A stretch of DNA of 64,000 nt. Origin: an uncultured Lachnospiraceae bacterium (lineage in GTDB: Bacteria > Bacillota > Clostridia > Eubacteriales > Anaerofustaceae). The stretch covers positions 62,001 through 126,000 of the forward strand of contig CALWKX010000022.1 in the NCBI GenBank assembly GCA_944381375.1, read 5' to 3'. The position numbers were made by a program, and so were the translations under genes. The notes beneath the pieces are model-generated. The model worked only from the letters and a program-made list of their open reading frames with translations. It had not been told where the DNA came from and ran no database searches. Numbering within the stretch: the first letter of the stretch is position 1; every line of letters begins with the position of its first letter. Below are positions 1 to 7,993 of the stretch, piece after piece.

Positions 1-531
1 TCCGACGTCAGGAGCTACTATTACTAAATTCTTCATATCAAAATCATGCGTGCTGATATAATCCGCAATCAACGGAAGAGCCATAAGCCTGTCCACCGGT
101 ATATTGAAAAAGCCCTGAATCTGATCAGCATGAAGATCAACCGTTATAACTCTGTCCGCGCCGGATACTCCGATAAGATCAGCCACAAGCTTAGCCGTTA
201 TGGGAACTCTAGCCTTATCTTTGCGGTCCTGGCGAGCATAACCGTAATAAGGTATTACCAAATTAATCCTGCCTGCCGAAGCCCTTTTAAGAGCGTCCGT
301 TATTATGAGTATCTCCATTAGATTGTCATTGACGGGCGGACATGACGATTGTATTACAAATACGTCGTTGCCTCTTATGGAGTCATTGATTTTGACCGAA
401 ATTTCACCGTCAGCAAATCTTTTGACCTCTGTCGGACAAAGCGGTATGTCAAGGTATTCGCTGATTTCATTTGACAGCGGAAGGCTTGCATTGCCGGATA
501 TCAGGCTGATATCAGAATAGTTTCCGTTCAT
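1..531 (-). CDS. prs: Ribose-phosphate pyrophosphokinase (partial, C-terminus outside window)
   Basis: Makes phosphoribosyl pyrophosphate from ribose 5-phosphate and ATP for nucleotide, His and Trp synthesis in the cytosol. About 177 N-terminal residues are visible. They begin MNGNYSDISLISGNAS and include the PRPP synthetase sequences RFADGEISVKI and YYGYARQDRK and the metal-binding stretch VDLHADQIQGFF. The ATG at 531 follows an AGGGAG ribosome binding site. The gene lies 26 bp after glmU, the glmU-prs order known from Bacillus. The protein is cut by the window edge, so its C-terminal half cannot be judged. Confidence 0.95.
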   Translation of the reverse strand, partial: MNGNYSDISLISGNASLPLSNEISEYLDIPLCPTEVKRFADGEISVKINDSIRGNDVFVIQSSCPPVNDNLMEILIITDALKRASAGRINLVIPYYGYARQDRKDKARVPITAKLVADLIGVSGADRVITVDLHADQIQGFFNIPVDRLMALPLIADYISTHDFDMKNLVIVAPDVG

Positions 532-557
532 AATTGAATTCTCCCTGCTATGATTGA

Positions 558-1913
558 TTATTCTTCGTTATTTTTATTTCTTTTCTTCAAAGTTTCCTTG
601 CACCTGGCAATTGCAAACGTATCATCTTCCAAGTCCTTTGTAATTGTAGAACCTGCGGCGATAAGCACGCGGCTGCCTATTTTTACAGGAGCTATAAGGT
701 TAGTATTGCATCCAATAAACGATTCATCGCCTATTACCGTTTTGTGTTTATTCACGCCGTCATAATTTGCAAATACAACTCCGCAGCCTAAATTTACATT
801 TTTGCCTATTTCGCCGTCTCCCACATAAGTAAGATGCGCTGCGGAACTTTTTTCGTCAATTATGGAATTTTTGACTTCAACAAAATTCCCAAGCTTTACA
901 TTATTTTTGATCAAAGTTTTAGGCCTGAGATGGGCATAAGGGCCTATCCGGCAAAAATCCCTCACTTCACATTCCTCCAAAGTAGAGGTATCTATAAAAT
1001 TGCCGCTGCCTATTTTGCTCAATGAGATTCTTGAGCTGATTATAGTATTATTGCACCCTATCTCACTGCCGGAATTTATGATAGTGTTCGGATAAAGCGT
1101 TGTGCCCGCACCTATTACTACGCCAGCGTCTATATAAGTTGTATTAGGATCGATCATTTTTACGCCGTTTAACATATGGCGTTCATTGATTTTTTTACGC
1201 ATCAGCCTTTCACATTCGCTTAAATCAGCCAGCGTATTAGCGCCCAAAACCACATTAGGATCATCACACATGTAGGCATCAGCTCTCAAGCCGTTTTTTA
1301 TAAACAGCTCTACTGCGTCAGTAAGATAATATTCATTCTGATTATTATCACAGCCTATTTCGCCGAGAACATCCAAAAGGCAATGAGCATCAAATATATA
1401 TGCTCCGGAATTAACCTCATTGATATACAATTGCTCTTTTGTGCAGTCTTTTTTTTCAGTAATGCGCTTAAGCGATCCGTTCTCGCGTATGATGCGCCCA
1501 TATGAAAGCGGATTCTCAAGATTAGCGGTAAGCACTGCCAGCTTTAGGTCATTATCACAATAAAAATCCATAAATGCCCGGAGCGTGTTTTCGTCAATCA
1601 AAGGTGCGTCTCCGCACAAAATTATTACCGGTCCGTCTGTCAGAAAATCCTTTGCGCACATCACGGCGTGAGCCGTTCCGAGCTGCTTTTCCTGATTATA
1701 ATATGAATATCCGCTTCCAATATGATTTCTTACAGTATCGCCTTTATATCCCGTAACTATACCTATGTTTTTAACGCCTGCATCGTTAAGGCCAGAAATC
1801 ACATGTTCCAAAAGAGATTTGCCGCAAATTTCGCTTAAAACTTTAGGCATTTCGCTTTTCATTCGCTTGCCCAAACCTGCCGCTAAAATTAAAGCGGAAA
1901 AATTCTCGTACAT
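558..1913 (-). CDS. glmU: Bifunctional UDP-GlcNAc pyrophosphorylase / GlcN-1-P acetyltransferase GlmU
   Basis: Cytosolic enzyme for the last two steps to UDP-N-acetylglucosamine, the precursor of peptidoglycan. The 451 residues are the usual full length. The N-terminal half is a nucleotidyltransferase with LILAAGLGKRMKSEMPKVL near residues 8-26 and the LCGDAPL site near 98-104. The C-terminal half is a left-handed beta-helix of hexapeptide repeats, including AHLTYVGDGEIG and GCGVVFANYDG. It lies between spoVG and prs, all on the minus strand, as in many Firmicutes. A TATAAT-like -10 lies at 1965-1970, but I see no convincing -35. Confidence 0.97.
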   Translation of the reverse strand: MYENFSALILAAGLGKRMKSEMPKVLSEICGKSLLEHVISGLNDAGVKNIGIVTGYKGDTVRNHIGSGYSYYNQEKQLGTAHAVMCAKDFLTDGPVIILCGDAPLIDENTLRAFMDFYCDNDLKLAVLTANLENPLSYGRIIRENGSLKRITEKKDCTKEQLYINEVNSGAYIFDAHCLLDVLGEIGCDNNQNEYYLTDAVELFIKNGLRADAYMCDDPNVVLGANTLADLSECERLMRKKINERHMLNGVKMIDPNTTYIDAGVVIGAGTTLYPNTIINSGSEIGCNNTIISSRISLSKIGSGNFIDTSTLEECEVRDFCRIGPYAHLRPKTLIKNNVKLGNFVEVKNSIIDEKSSAAHLTYVGDGEIGKNVNLGCGVVFANYDGVNKHKTVIGDESFIGCNTNLIAPVKIGSRVLIAAGSTITKDLEDDTFAIARCKETLKKRNKNNEE

Positions 1914-2121
1914 AATAATAACTCCATAAATTGATATAACTTATTACTACGCTTAACGAATTTTATTATACACTTCAACGGTTAAAAATGATAGCCGTTA
2001 ATGCAAAAAATTAAGATAAGATTAATATATGCGATATTTTTTTATCAATAAAAAAATGAAAATACATAATATTCAAAACTTTTCTACGCTTATTTGGCAA
2101 ATGATGCTTTGATTTTTTTCT

Positions 2122-2165
2122 TGCAAAAAAAACCGCAGAATACTACCTAAGCATTCTGCGGCGAA
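2122..2165 (-). terminator. Rho-independent terminator after spoVG
   Basis: On the minus strand CCGCAGAATG and its near-complement GTATTCTGCGG form a stem of about 10 bp with a short loop, followed by eight T residues. It lies about 40 bp after the spoVG stop, so spoVG and glmU may be separate transcripts. Confidence 0.85.
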
Positions 2166-2204
2166 ATTTTGAATAAAACGCATGATGTCGAATAATGAAA
2201 TTGT

Positions 2205-2498
2205 TCAGGCCTCTTGTTCCTGAGTTAAACCGGCTGCGTTTTCGGCAGCTTTTTCTTCATACGCTTTTATTATAGCGTCCTGAAGCATAAGTCTCGTTTC
2301 ACGGTTGATCGGGTGCGCGATATCTTTAAATTCACCGCCGGGCAGCTTTTTGCTTGGCATAGCGATAAAAACTCCATTCTCGCCTTCGATAACCTTAATT
2401 TCATGAATGACAAAGCAATTATCTATTGTAATGGATACCCTCGCCTTCATTTTTCCTTCGTCGAAAACCTGTCTTACGCGTATGTCTGTAATCTGCAT
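2205..2498 (-). CDS. spoVG: Septation/sporulation regulator SpoVG
   Basis: Small RNA/DNA-binding regulator that affects septation and sporulation in Firmicutes. The protein of 97 residues begins [19 protein letters not shown] and contains the family-typical stretches FVIHEIKVI and FIAMPSKK. The ATG at 2498 is chosen because AGGAGGAAC lies directly upstream; an in-frame ATG 21 bp earlier has no such site. The C-terminal tail is Ala/Glu-rich. The gene is divergent from murC and followed by a strong terminator. Confidence 0.95.
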   Translation of the reverse strand: MQITDIRVRQVFDEGKMKARVSITIDNCFVIHEIKVIEGENGVFIAMPSKKLPGGEFKDIAHPINRETRLMLQDAIIKAYEEKAAENAAGLTQEQEA

Positions 2499-2711
2499 AA
2501 AGTTCCTCCTATAGTACACTTTACAGTATCATTATAAACCCTATGCTCGAATAAAAAAAGTTTTTTTTAATTATAATTTGAAAAGAAAGTACGGTTTTTG
2601 AAAATAAAAGTTTTTTGCCGCATATAATAAACAGGCAAAAGCGCATTGAATTGCATGAAGCAAAATGTTAAAATTACATATTAAATAATTAATATATACG
2701 GGGGCTTAAAC

Positions 2712-4139
2712 ATGATAAAAACCATGGTAGAGCTTGATGAAATAAAAAAGATATATTTCATAGGCATCGGAGGAACCAGCATGAGCGGTCTTGCTATGAT
2801 GTCTTTGGCCAACGGATTTGAAGTATCAGGCTCAGATATGCGGCCATGTGTATACACAGATAAGCTTAAAGCTAAAGGGATAGAAGTATTCATCGGTCAT
2901 AATGCCGATAACGTGCCTGAGGACGCAGATCTTGTAGTGTATTCTTCAGCCATACATCTTGACAATCCTGAAATAACACGCGCGCAAAATCTTAACATAC
3001 CGATAATGGAACGATCATACTATTTAGGCATGCTTTCAAGACTTTATCCTGATACTATCGCTATCAGCGGCACACACGGCAAAACTACGACTTCATCATT
3101 GGTATCCTTAATGCTTTACAATGCTGATTACGATCCTTCTATTTCCATAGGAGGAACTCTTGAGAAGCTTGGAGGAAATTCAAGGGTAGGAGACAGCAGG
3201 TATTTTGTCATAGAAGCCTGTGAGTTCGTGGACAGTTTTCTGCACAGCAAACACTCTTTGGGTATCATACTCAATATTGAAGAAGATCATTTGGATTATT
3301 TTACGGGCGGTATTGAACAAATCACAAATTCATTTCTTAAATTCGCTCAAATAATACCGCGATATGGTCTGCTTATCGCCAACGGCGATGATCCTCAAGT
3401 ACAAAAAATACTTCCTCAGATCAAATGCCGCATACAAACATTCGGTTTCGGAAAAGACAATATGTGGAGAGCCGAAAACATTGTTTATGACAAACTCGGA
3501 AAACCGACTTTCGACGTATACAAAAAAGACGTATATTTTGGTACTTTTTACATGAGCATACCCGGAGCACATAATGTAATGAACGCTCTTTCGGTTATCG
3601 CCTGCGGAGATTATTTAAAAATTAGTCAGGATGTCATCAAAACTACTCTTAAAGACTTTACGGGAGCTAAACGCAGGTTCGAATTTGTAGGAAAGGAAAA
3701 TGGAATAAACGTATTTGAAGACTATGCGCATCATCCGACAGAGCTGAGAGTTACTATAGAAGCATGCAAAAACTATGAACACGGCAAACTGTGGGTTGTA
3801 TTTCAGCCGCATACATATTCGAGAACCTTTTATTTATTCGATGGATTTGTCGACGCCGTAGCTCTTGCCGACGAAGTTATTTTCAATGATATTTATTCGG
3901 ACAGGGAAAAAAACGAATGGGGCGTAACCAGTGAAGATCTGGCCGAAAAAGTACGTGAAAAACACAACATACCGGCTCGGGTTATATCCGGTTTTGATGA
4001 TATAATTGATTACATATGCAAAAACGCATCGCCGAACGACTTTGTACTTGTAGCGGGAAGTCAGTCTATTAATCAAGTTGCTAAAGACTTAATAAAAAAA
4101 CTAAAAGAAAGCAATAATACTAAAACAAATCGAAGCTGA
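2712..4139 (+). CDS. murC: UDP-N-acetylmuramate--L-alanine ligase MurC
   Basis: ATP-dependent cytosolic ligase that adds L-Ala to UDP-MurNAc, the first step of the stem peptide of peptidoglycan. The 475 residues carry the N-terminal Rossmann sequence FIGIGGTSMSGLA (about 16-28), the ATP-binding P-loop SGTHGKTTT (119-127) and the Mur ligase signature YAHHPTELR. The C-terminal domain ends with VLVAGSQSIN. A GGGGG run lies about 8 bases before the ATG. A small membrane-protein gene follows 15 bp downstream and is probably co-transcribed. Confidence 0.97.
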   Translation: MIKTMVELDEIKKIYFIGIGGTSMSGLAMMSLANGFEVSGSDMRPCVYTDKLKAKGIEVFIGHNADNVPEDADLVVYSSAIHLDNPEITRAQNLNIPIMERSYYLGMLSRLYPDTIAISGTHGKTTTSSLVSLMLYNADYDPSISIGGTLEKLGGNSRVGDSRYFVIEACEFVDSFLHSKHSLGIILNIEEDHLDYFTGGIEQITNSFLKFAQIIPRYGLLIANGDDPQVQKILPQIKCRIQTFGFGKDNMWRAENIVYDKLGKPTFDVYKKDVYFGTFYMSIPGAHNVMNALSVIACGDYLKISQDVIKTTLKDFTGAKRRFEFVGKENGINVFEDYAHHPTELRVTIEACKNYEHGKLWVVFQPHTYSRTFYLFDGFVDAVALADEVIFNDIYSDREKNEWGVTSEDLAEKVREKHNIPARVISGFDDIIDYICKNASPNDFVLVAGSQSINQVAKDLIKKLKESNNTKTNRS

Positions 4140-4154
4140 TAGAGGAACTGACAA

Positions 4155-4490
4155 ATGACAACTGGAGAAATTATTGCGGGCATTATAACAGTTATTATTG
4201 CTTTAGCCACGGCGGCATATGCAGTTTTAGCCATTTTTCGCAAAGGTCCGATACTGTCAAACACGTATTTATGGCTGAGCAAGGATGAAAAAAAACGCGC
4301 TGACAAAGAAGCTGAATACAAGCTGATAACTGTAGTTTTCGGTTTAATAGCAGCAAGTTTCGCTTTATTAGCGGTTTATATATTTACTGATGGCAAAGCA
4401 TTTTTAATCGCAGCGTTTATAGTTTTGGCAGTAAACGTGATATACGCGATTAGCGAAAGCGTAAAAACAGAAAAATCAAAAGTTAAATAA
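4155..4490 (+). CDS. Small membrane protein, DUF3784-like
   Basis: A 111-residue protein with three hydrophobic segments at roughly residues 7-27, 56-78 and 82-101. Between the first and second lies a charged linker that includes GPILSNTYLWLSKDEKKRADK. This linker and layout match, as I recall, the DUF3784 family of small Firmicutes membrane proteins. No catalytic motif is visible. It sits 15 bp after murC, is probably co-transcribed with it, and is followed at once by a terminator. A link to the cell envelope is only inferred from this position. Confidence 0.75.
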   Translation: MTTGEIIAGIITVIIALATAAYAVLAIFRKGPILSNTYLWLSKDEKKRADKEAEYKLITVVFGLIAASFALLAVYIFTDGKAFLIAAFIVLAVNVIYAISESVKTEKSKVK

Positions 4491-4521
4491 AAGGCTTCGG
4501 CGTTCGCCAAAGCCTTTATTT
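4488..4521. terminator. Bidirectional terminator between murC unit and acs operon
   Basis: AAAGGCTTCGGCG, a short loop and CGCCAAAGCCTTT form a stem with A/T tracts on both sides, so it can work for the plus-strand murC unit and the minus-strand acs operon. Two further hairpins follow at 4541-4563 (AAGGAAAGC/GCTTTCCTT) and 4591-4630 (GCGCGC arms), on the acs-operon side. Confidence 0.8.
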
Positions 4522-4679
4522 AAATCGGGGGAATATCTATAAGGAAAGCGGGAAGCTTTCCTTCATTAAACGGGAGGGTGGGATTATAATGCGCGCGGTA
4601 TTAATATTATCATCTTCAAGATACGCGCGCCCGCAATGCACGGCTTATATAGTGCCGATAAGCAATCTCGGTATAATAA

Positions 4680-5315
4680 TCATAAATTATTTACGATATT
4701 TTTCATATCATTTATGACTATTTCAACTAGTATCGCCATATCCTCCGCATTGAATGCATTTTCAAAATTATCCGAAAAAAGTATCTGCGCACTTGGAGGG
4801 AATTCTTCGTCCGCCTCCCACAACAAAAATCTGAGAAATAATCCATTCAAAAATTCTATATCAAACGATGCATCCGCCTTGCCGCAGGCCGTGCCGCCAA
4901 TGGCCGAACATGCTTTTTTGAAAAGTTCCAAATTCCGTCCGTAAGTGTAAGCCAAACGTTTAACACAGCGTCCGTCAAATTGTCTTTCATATACGCTTCC
5001 CCACGGCATCTGCCTATATGCAAGAAACCGGCCCGAAAAAGACGTAATACGGCCCTGCATTACAAGGCGTGCAAGAAGTATTGCTTTGGACTTGCCGGCG
5101 TCATTGCCGTCGGCATATACTGCATTCATATCAGGCCATAAAAGAAATATTTCTTTTGAAAGCATCCTGAAACAAAATCGTCCCTCGGAAAATTCAACAT
5201 TACTTGAATTGCTCATACTAAGAGGGTCTTTTTGCGAAAATACATTCTTATAATATTCGTATGGAGCATTTATTTTATTATTGGCTATATTTTTATTGTC
5301 CATTTTCATATTCAA
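4680..5315 (-). CDS. DUF3786 protein, last gene of the acs operon
   Basis: A 211-residue soluble protein without signal peptide or membrane segment. The stretches DPLSMSNSSNVEFSEG, FCFRMLSKEIFLLWPD and FLRFLLWEADEEFPPSAQILFSDN match my memory of the DUF3786 family, which occurs beside corrinoid or CODH/ACS genes in anaerobes. Its start overlaps the acsV stop by 4 bp (ATGA), so translation is coupled. This points to a role with the reductive activator of the corrinoid protein, but the biochemical role is unknown. Cysteines are few and I see no classical metal motif. Confidence 0.75.
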   Translation of the reverse strand: MNMKMDNKNIANNKINAPYEYYKNVFSQKDPLSMSNSSNVEFSEGRFCFRMLSKEIFLLWPDMNAVYADGNDAGKSKAILLARLVMQGRITSFSGRFLAYRQMPWGSVYERQFDGRCVKRLAYTYGRNLELFKKACSAIGGTACGKADASFDIEFLNGLFLRFLLWEADEEFPPSAQILFSDNFENAFNAEDMAILVEIVINDMKNIVNNL

Positions 5316-6982
5316 TCAAACAGTAAAGCATTGGTATGCGGCAAAAAACACGCGGCAATAAATTCTTCCATATATCCCGGATAAGTCGAAAGCTCTATAT
5401 ACGTCATATTTGAGGCTGTTTCAAATACTTTGTTTTCCGCTTCTTTACTCAACAGCATAGCACAAGCGCCCGATAGACTGCTGTTGCCGATATAACTGTA
5501 TTTGCGCTCTTCCACATTGGGGAGCATGCCGATTTTTATGGCTTTGCTAATATTAATGCCGCTGCCAATTCCTCCTGCTATATATATTTTCTCAATCATA
5601 TCAACGCTCATATCCAAAGAAGAAAGCAAGGTGCGCACGGCGGAAAATATCGCCGCTTTAGCTCTTATAAAATTATCTATATCCGTTTCGGTAATTTCTA
5701 TATCTTTACCATCAGCGCTTTGAGAAGCAAAAGCAACTACATAAGAAGATCCCATATATTCATCATGTTTAATACGTGCGCCCTCTTTAACAAACTTCCC
5801 TTTAGCGTTAATAATTCCCGTACGGAAAAGCTCGCTTATCAAATCTATAAGACCGCTTCCGCAAATACCCGCGGGAGGAACGTTTGCAATAACGCCAAGA
5901 ACAGGCTCCATACTATTTTCATCTATTGCGCATGATTCTATCGCTCCATCAGTTGCCCTCATACCGCAGCTTATATCCCCTCCTTCGAAAGCGGGCCCTG
6001 CGCTGCAAGCGCAGCAAAGAAGACAATCCTTATTTCCGAAAACTATCTCGCCGTTTGTTCCAAGATCTATAAACAAGCTCAATTCTTCGCTATTCCAAAT
6101 AAGCGTCATAAGCGTACCGGCAGTAATATCGCCGCCCACATAACTGCCAACATTCGGAGCAAATATTACCGGAGCGCTTTCACTGATTGGAAGGCCGACG
6201 TCTGCAGCAGTTTTTCCATGCAGTTCCAGAAATTTAGGCACGTATGGTTCGAGTCTTATGCTCTGAGCGTCCTCGCCGACGAACAAATGCTCCATGGTTG
6301 TATTGCCTGCTATAACGCATTTTATTATCTTTTCAGGCTCTATTTCAGCTTCATTGCACAGCGAAGATATAAGCGGCAATATGGTTTCTTCTCTCACTGC
6401 TTTTTTAAGTCTTGTCCGTCCGCCTTCTTTTGAAGAAGCGATTATTCTGTTAATCACATCAGCACCATAGCGTATTTGCGCATTACCGGCGCTTGCTTTG
6501 GCTTTTACATATCCGCTTTTCAAATCTATAAGGACGGCGGATACTGTTGTTGTTCCTATATCTACAGCAAGCCCAAAACCTGATGAGGATTCGTCTTTTT
6601 TTATTCCCGAATTAAATACTTTGCTTAATAGCAAAGAATATCTTTCAAGCTCATCTCTGCTTGAAAGAGAAGCTGTTTTAATATCTGACTTAAATGCCGA
6701 TAATGATGAAGGAAGGTATATTTCAGCATCAGATACTATGCGGCACTGACAAGCAAGTCTGTAGCCTTCGGAATATTCTTTATCGGACAGATGTATATTT
6801 TTCTCGTACTCAAGCGTGCCCGACAATATTTTTATTTTGCATTTACCGCAGGTACCTGCTCCTGCGCAAGGCGAATCTATCAAAACGCCCGCCAACAAAG
6901 CTGTTTCTAATAAATTTGCGCCTTTTTCGGCGCTCGTTTTTATATCCGGACAATTATCGGATTTGAATATAATATTAAACAT
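5312..6982 (-). CDS. acsV: Reductive activator of corrinoid protein (RACo/AcsV-type, 2Fe-2S plus ASKHA ATPase)
   Basis: Uses ATP to return the corrinoid iron-sulfur protein from inactive Co(II) to active Co(I). The 556 residues start with a plant-type 2Fe-2S ferredoxin domain: Cys39, Cys45 and Cys48 in SPCAGAGTCGKCK, plus Cys78 and Cys80 in LACQC. The rest is an actin-like ATPase domain with phosphate-binding AVDIGTTTVSAVLIDL (about residue 139) and GDITAGTL, LFIDLGTNGEI and IAGGIGSGI. It is somewhat shorter than the roughly 630 residues of characterised RACo. A cloverleaf repeat separates it from acsE upstream; no strong ribosome binding site is seen. Confidence 0.88.
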   Translation of the reverse strand: MFNIIFKSDNCPDIKTSAEKGANLLETALLAGVLIDSPCAGAGTCGKCKIKILSGTLEYEKNIHLSDKEYSEGYRLACQCRIVSDAEIYLPSSLSAFKSDIKTASLSSRDELERYSLLLSKVFNSGIKKDESSSGFGLAVDIGTTTVSAVLIDLKSGYVKAKASAGNAQIRYGADVINRIIASSKEGGRTRLKKAVREETILPLISSLCNEAEIEPEKIIKCVIAGNTTMEHLFVGEDAQSIRLEPYVPKFLELHGKTAADVGLPISESAPVIFAPNVGSYVGGDITAGTLMTLIWNSEELSLFIDLGTNGEIVFGNKDCLLCCACSAGPAFEGGDISCGMRATDGAIESCAIDENSMEPVLGVIANVPPAGICGSGLIDLISELFRTGIINAKGKFVKEGARIKHDEYMGSSYVVAFASQSADGKDIEITETDIDNFIRAKAAIFSAVRTLLSSLDMSVDMIEKIYIAGGIGSGINISKAIKIGMLPNVEERKYSYIGNSSLSGACAMLLSKEAENKVFETASNMTYIELSTYPGYMEEFIAACFLPHTNALLFD

Positions 6983-7008
6983 TGTATTATTCTTTCGAAT
7001 CTATAAAA

Positions 7009-7109
7009 CCCCGCCTGGCCGCGGCGGCAAGCGCTTCGCGCTTTGCGCCCTTGCGGGCGCCGCGCCTTCAGTCCGATGACTGAAGGCGCAGCCGCCGCGG
7101 CGGGCGGGG
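7009..7109. repeat. Three-armed GC-rich cloverleaf repeat, copy 1 (inside acs operon)
   Basis: Outer stem: CCCCGCC at 7009-7015 with GGGCGGGG at 7102-7109, and GCCGCGGCGGC at 7018-7028 with GCCGCCGCGGC at 7091-7101. Inside are three hairpins: AAGCGC/GCGCTT (7029-7043), GCGCCC/GGGCGC (7045-7060), and a perfect 12-bp arm GCGCCTTCAGTC/GACTGAAGGCGC (7062-7089). It fills the acsE-acsV gap and would be transcribed with the operon. The arm sequences are unlike those of the other copies, but the architecture is the same. Confidence 0.85.
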
Positions 7110-7130
7110 CAATTTTTTAAACGATACAAA

Positions 7131-7916
7131 TTAAAGTTCCAGATACGAATCAGCATAAAGCGTTTCGTTTTTGATTATATCGCATGACTTCACGGTTTCC
7201 ATAAGTCTTATGTCGCACGGATTAACTATAGCTGATGTTAGTCCGCACTGCATCGCCATGGCAAGCATACAGCTATCCATTATAGGACGAATATGTTTGG
7301 GCATCATGTTGGATACATTGGAAAGCCCTCCTGTAGAATTAAGACCCATGTCAGACAAATCTTTAATAAAATTCAGCACATCGCGCTGTTTATCCTGCAT
7401 GCCTTTTATTACAAGGAACAACGGATCAAACCATATGTCCTCAGGCTCCATACCAAGCCCCAAGCCTCTTTCCAAAAGTTCCTGGCAATATGCATTTCTT
7501 TCATCATTATCAGAAGGAACTCCCGCTTTTGAACATAATGCTATGCATATAGCCTCATTAGCAGCCGCCATATCGAGAAATTCCACTCTGTCTCCTGCGT
7601 CCGCAGAATTTACAATGGGCTTGCCTTTTGAGCGGTTATATACAGAAATACCTGCTTCTATGGCTTTCATATTCGCTGTATCAAGAGCCAAAGGTATGTT
7701 ATCGAAATTATCCTGCAAAAGCTTTACAGCCCATTTCATTAGCTCTACGCCATTTTTTTCAGCAGGACCTATGTTTACATCAATATAAGCCGCTCCCGCG
7801 TCAATTTGTTCCTTCGCCCTTTTAAGTATCGGTTCGGGCTGCATATTGTTCATCGCCTCGCGTATAACCGGCGATATGCAGTGAATTCTTTCACCTATAA
7901 CGATAAATTTAGACAT
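7131..7916 (-). CDS. acsE: Methyl-THF:corrinoid iron-sulfur protein methyltransferase AcsE
   Basis: Moves the methyl group from methyltetrahydrofolate to Co(I) of the corrinoid iron-sulfur protein, linking the methyl and carbonyl branches of the Wood-Ljungdahl pathway. The 261 residues match the family length. A pterin-binding TIM barrel is indicated by IGERIHCISP near the N-terminus, AAYIDVNIGPAEKNG (about 42-56), LALDTANMKAIEAG, IVNSADAGDR, WFDPLFLVI and GGLSNVSNMMP. It follows acsC and acsD in the same operon. Confidence 0.95.
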   Translation of the reverse strand: MSKFIVIGERIHCISPVIREAMNNMQPEPILKRAKEQIDAGAAYIDVNIGPAEKNGVELMKWAVKLLQDNFDNIPLALDTANMKAIEAGISVYNRSKGKPIVNSADAGDRVEFLDMAAANEAICIALCSKAGVPSDNDERNAYCQELLERGLGLGMEPEDIWFDPLFLVIKGMQDKQRDVLNFIKDLSDMGLNSTGGLSNVSNMMPKHIRPIMDSCMLAMAMQCGLTSAIVNPCDIRLMETVKSCDIIKNETLYADSYLEL

Positions 7917-7947
7917 ATAATTCCTCCGTTATTTTATTAGTTTTTCG

Positions 7948-7988
7948 CATAAATTTCCCTCGCGGCTCCGCCGCGGGGGAAATTTATG
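7948..7988. repeat. Single long hairpin between acsC and acsE
   Basis: CATAAATTTCCC with GGGAAATTTATG, extended by a GC-rich inner part, makes an 18-bp stem with one G.T pair and a 5-base loop. No T tract follows on the minus strand, so it is not a standard terminator. It may act as an mRNA processing or stability element within the operon. Confidence 0.7.
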
Positions 7989-7993
7989 ATTAA

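Noticed and set aside
4524-4659. Possible further cloverleaf copy with three hairpins after the acs operon
   Set aside because: Hairpins at 4541-4563, 4591-4630 and 4641-4658 are real, but the closing stem is only ATCGG/CCGAT, overlaps the third hairpin, and the spacing is loose. It is not safe to count it.
7171-7788. 205-codon plus-strand open frame opposite acsE
   Set aside because: It is a shadow of acsE on the other strand. The acsE product is a clear family member with full motifs, and the shadow has no recognisable features.
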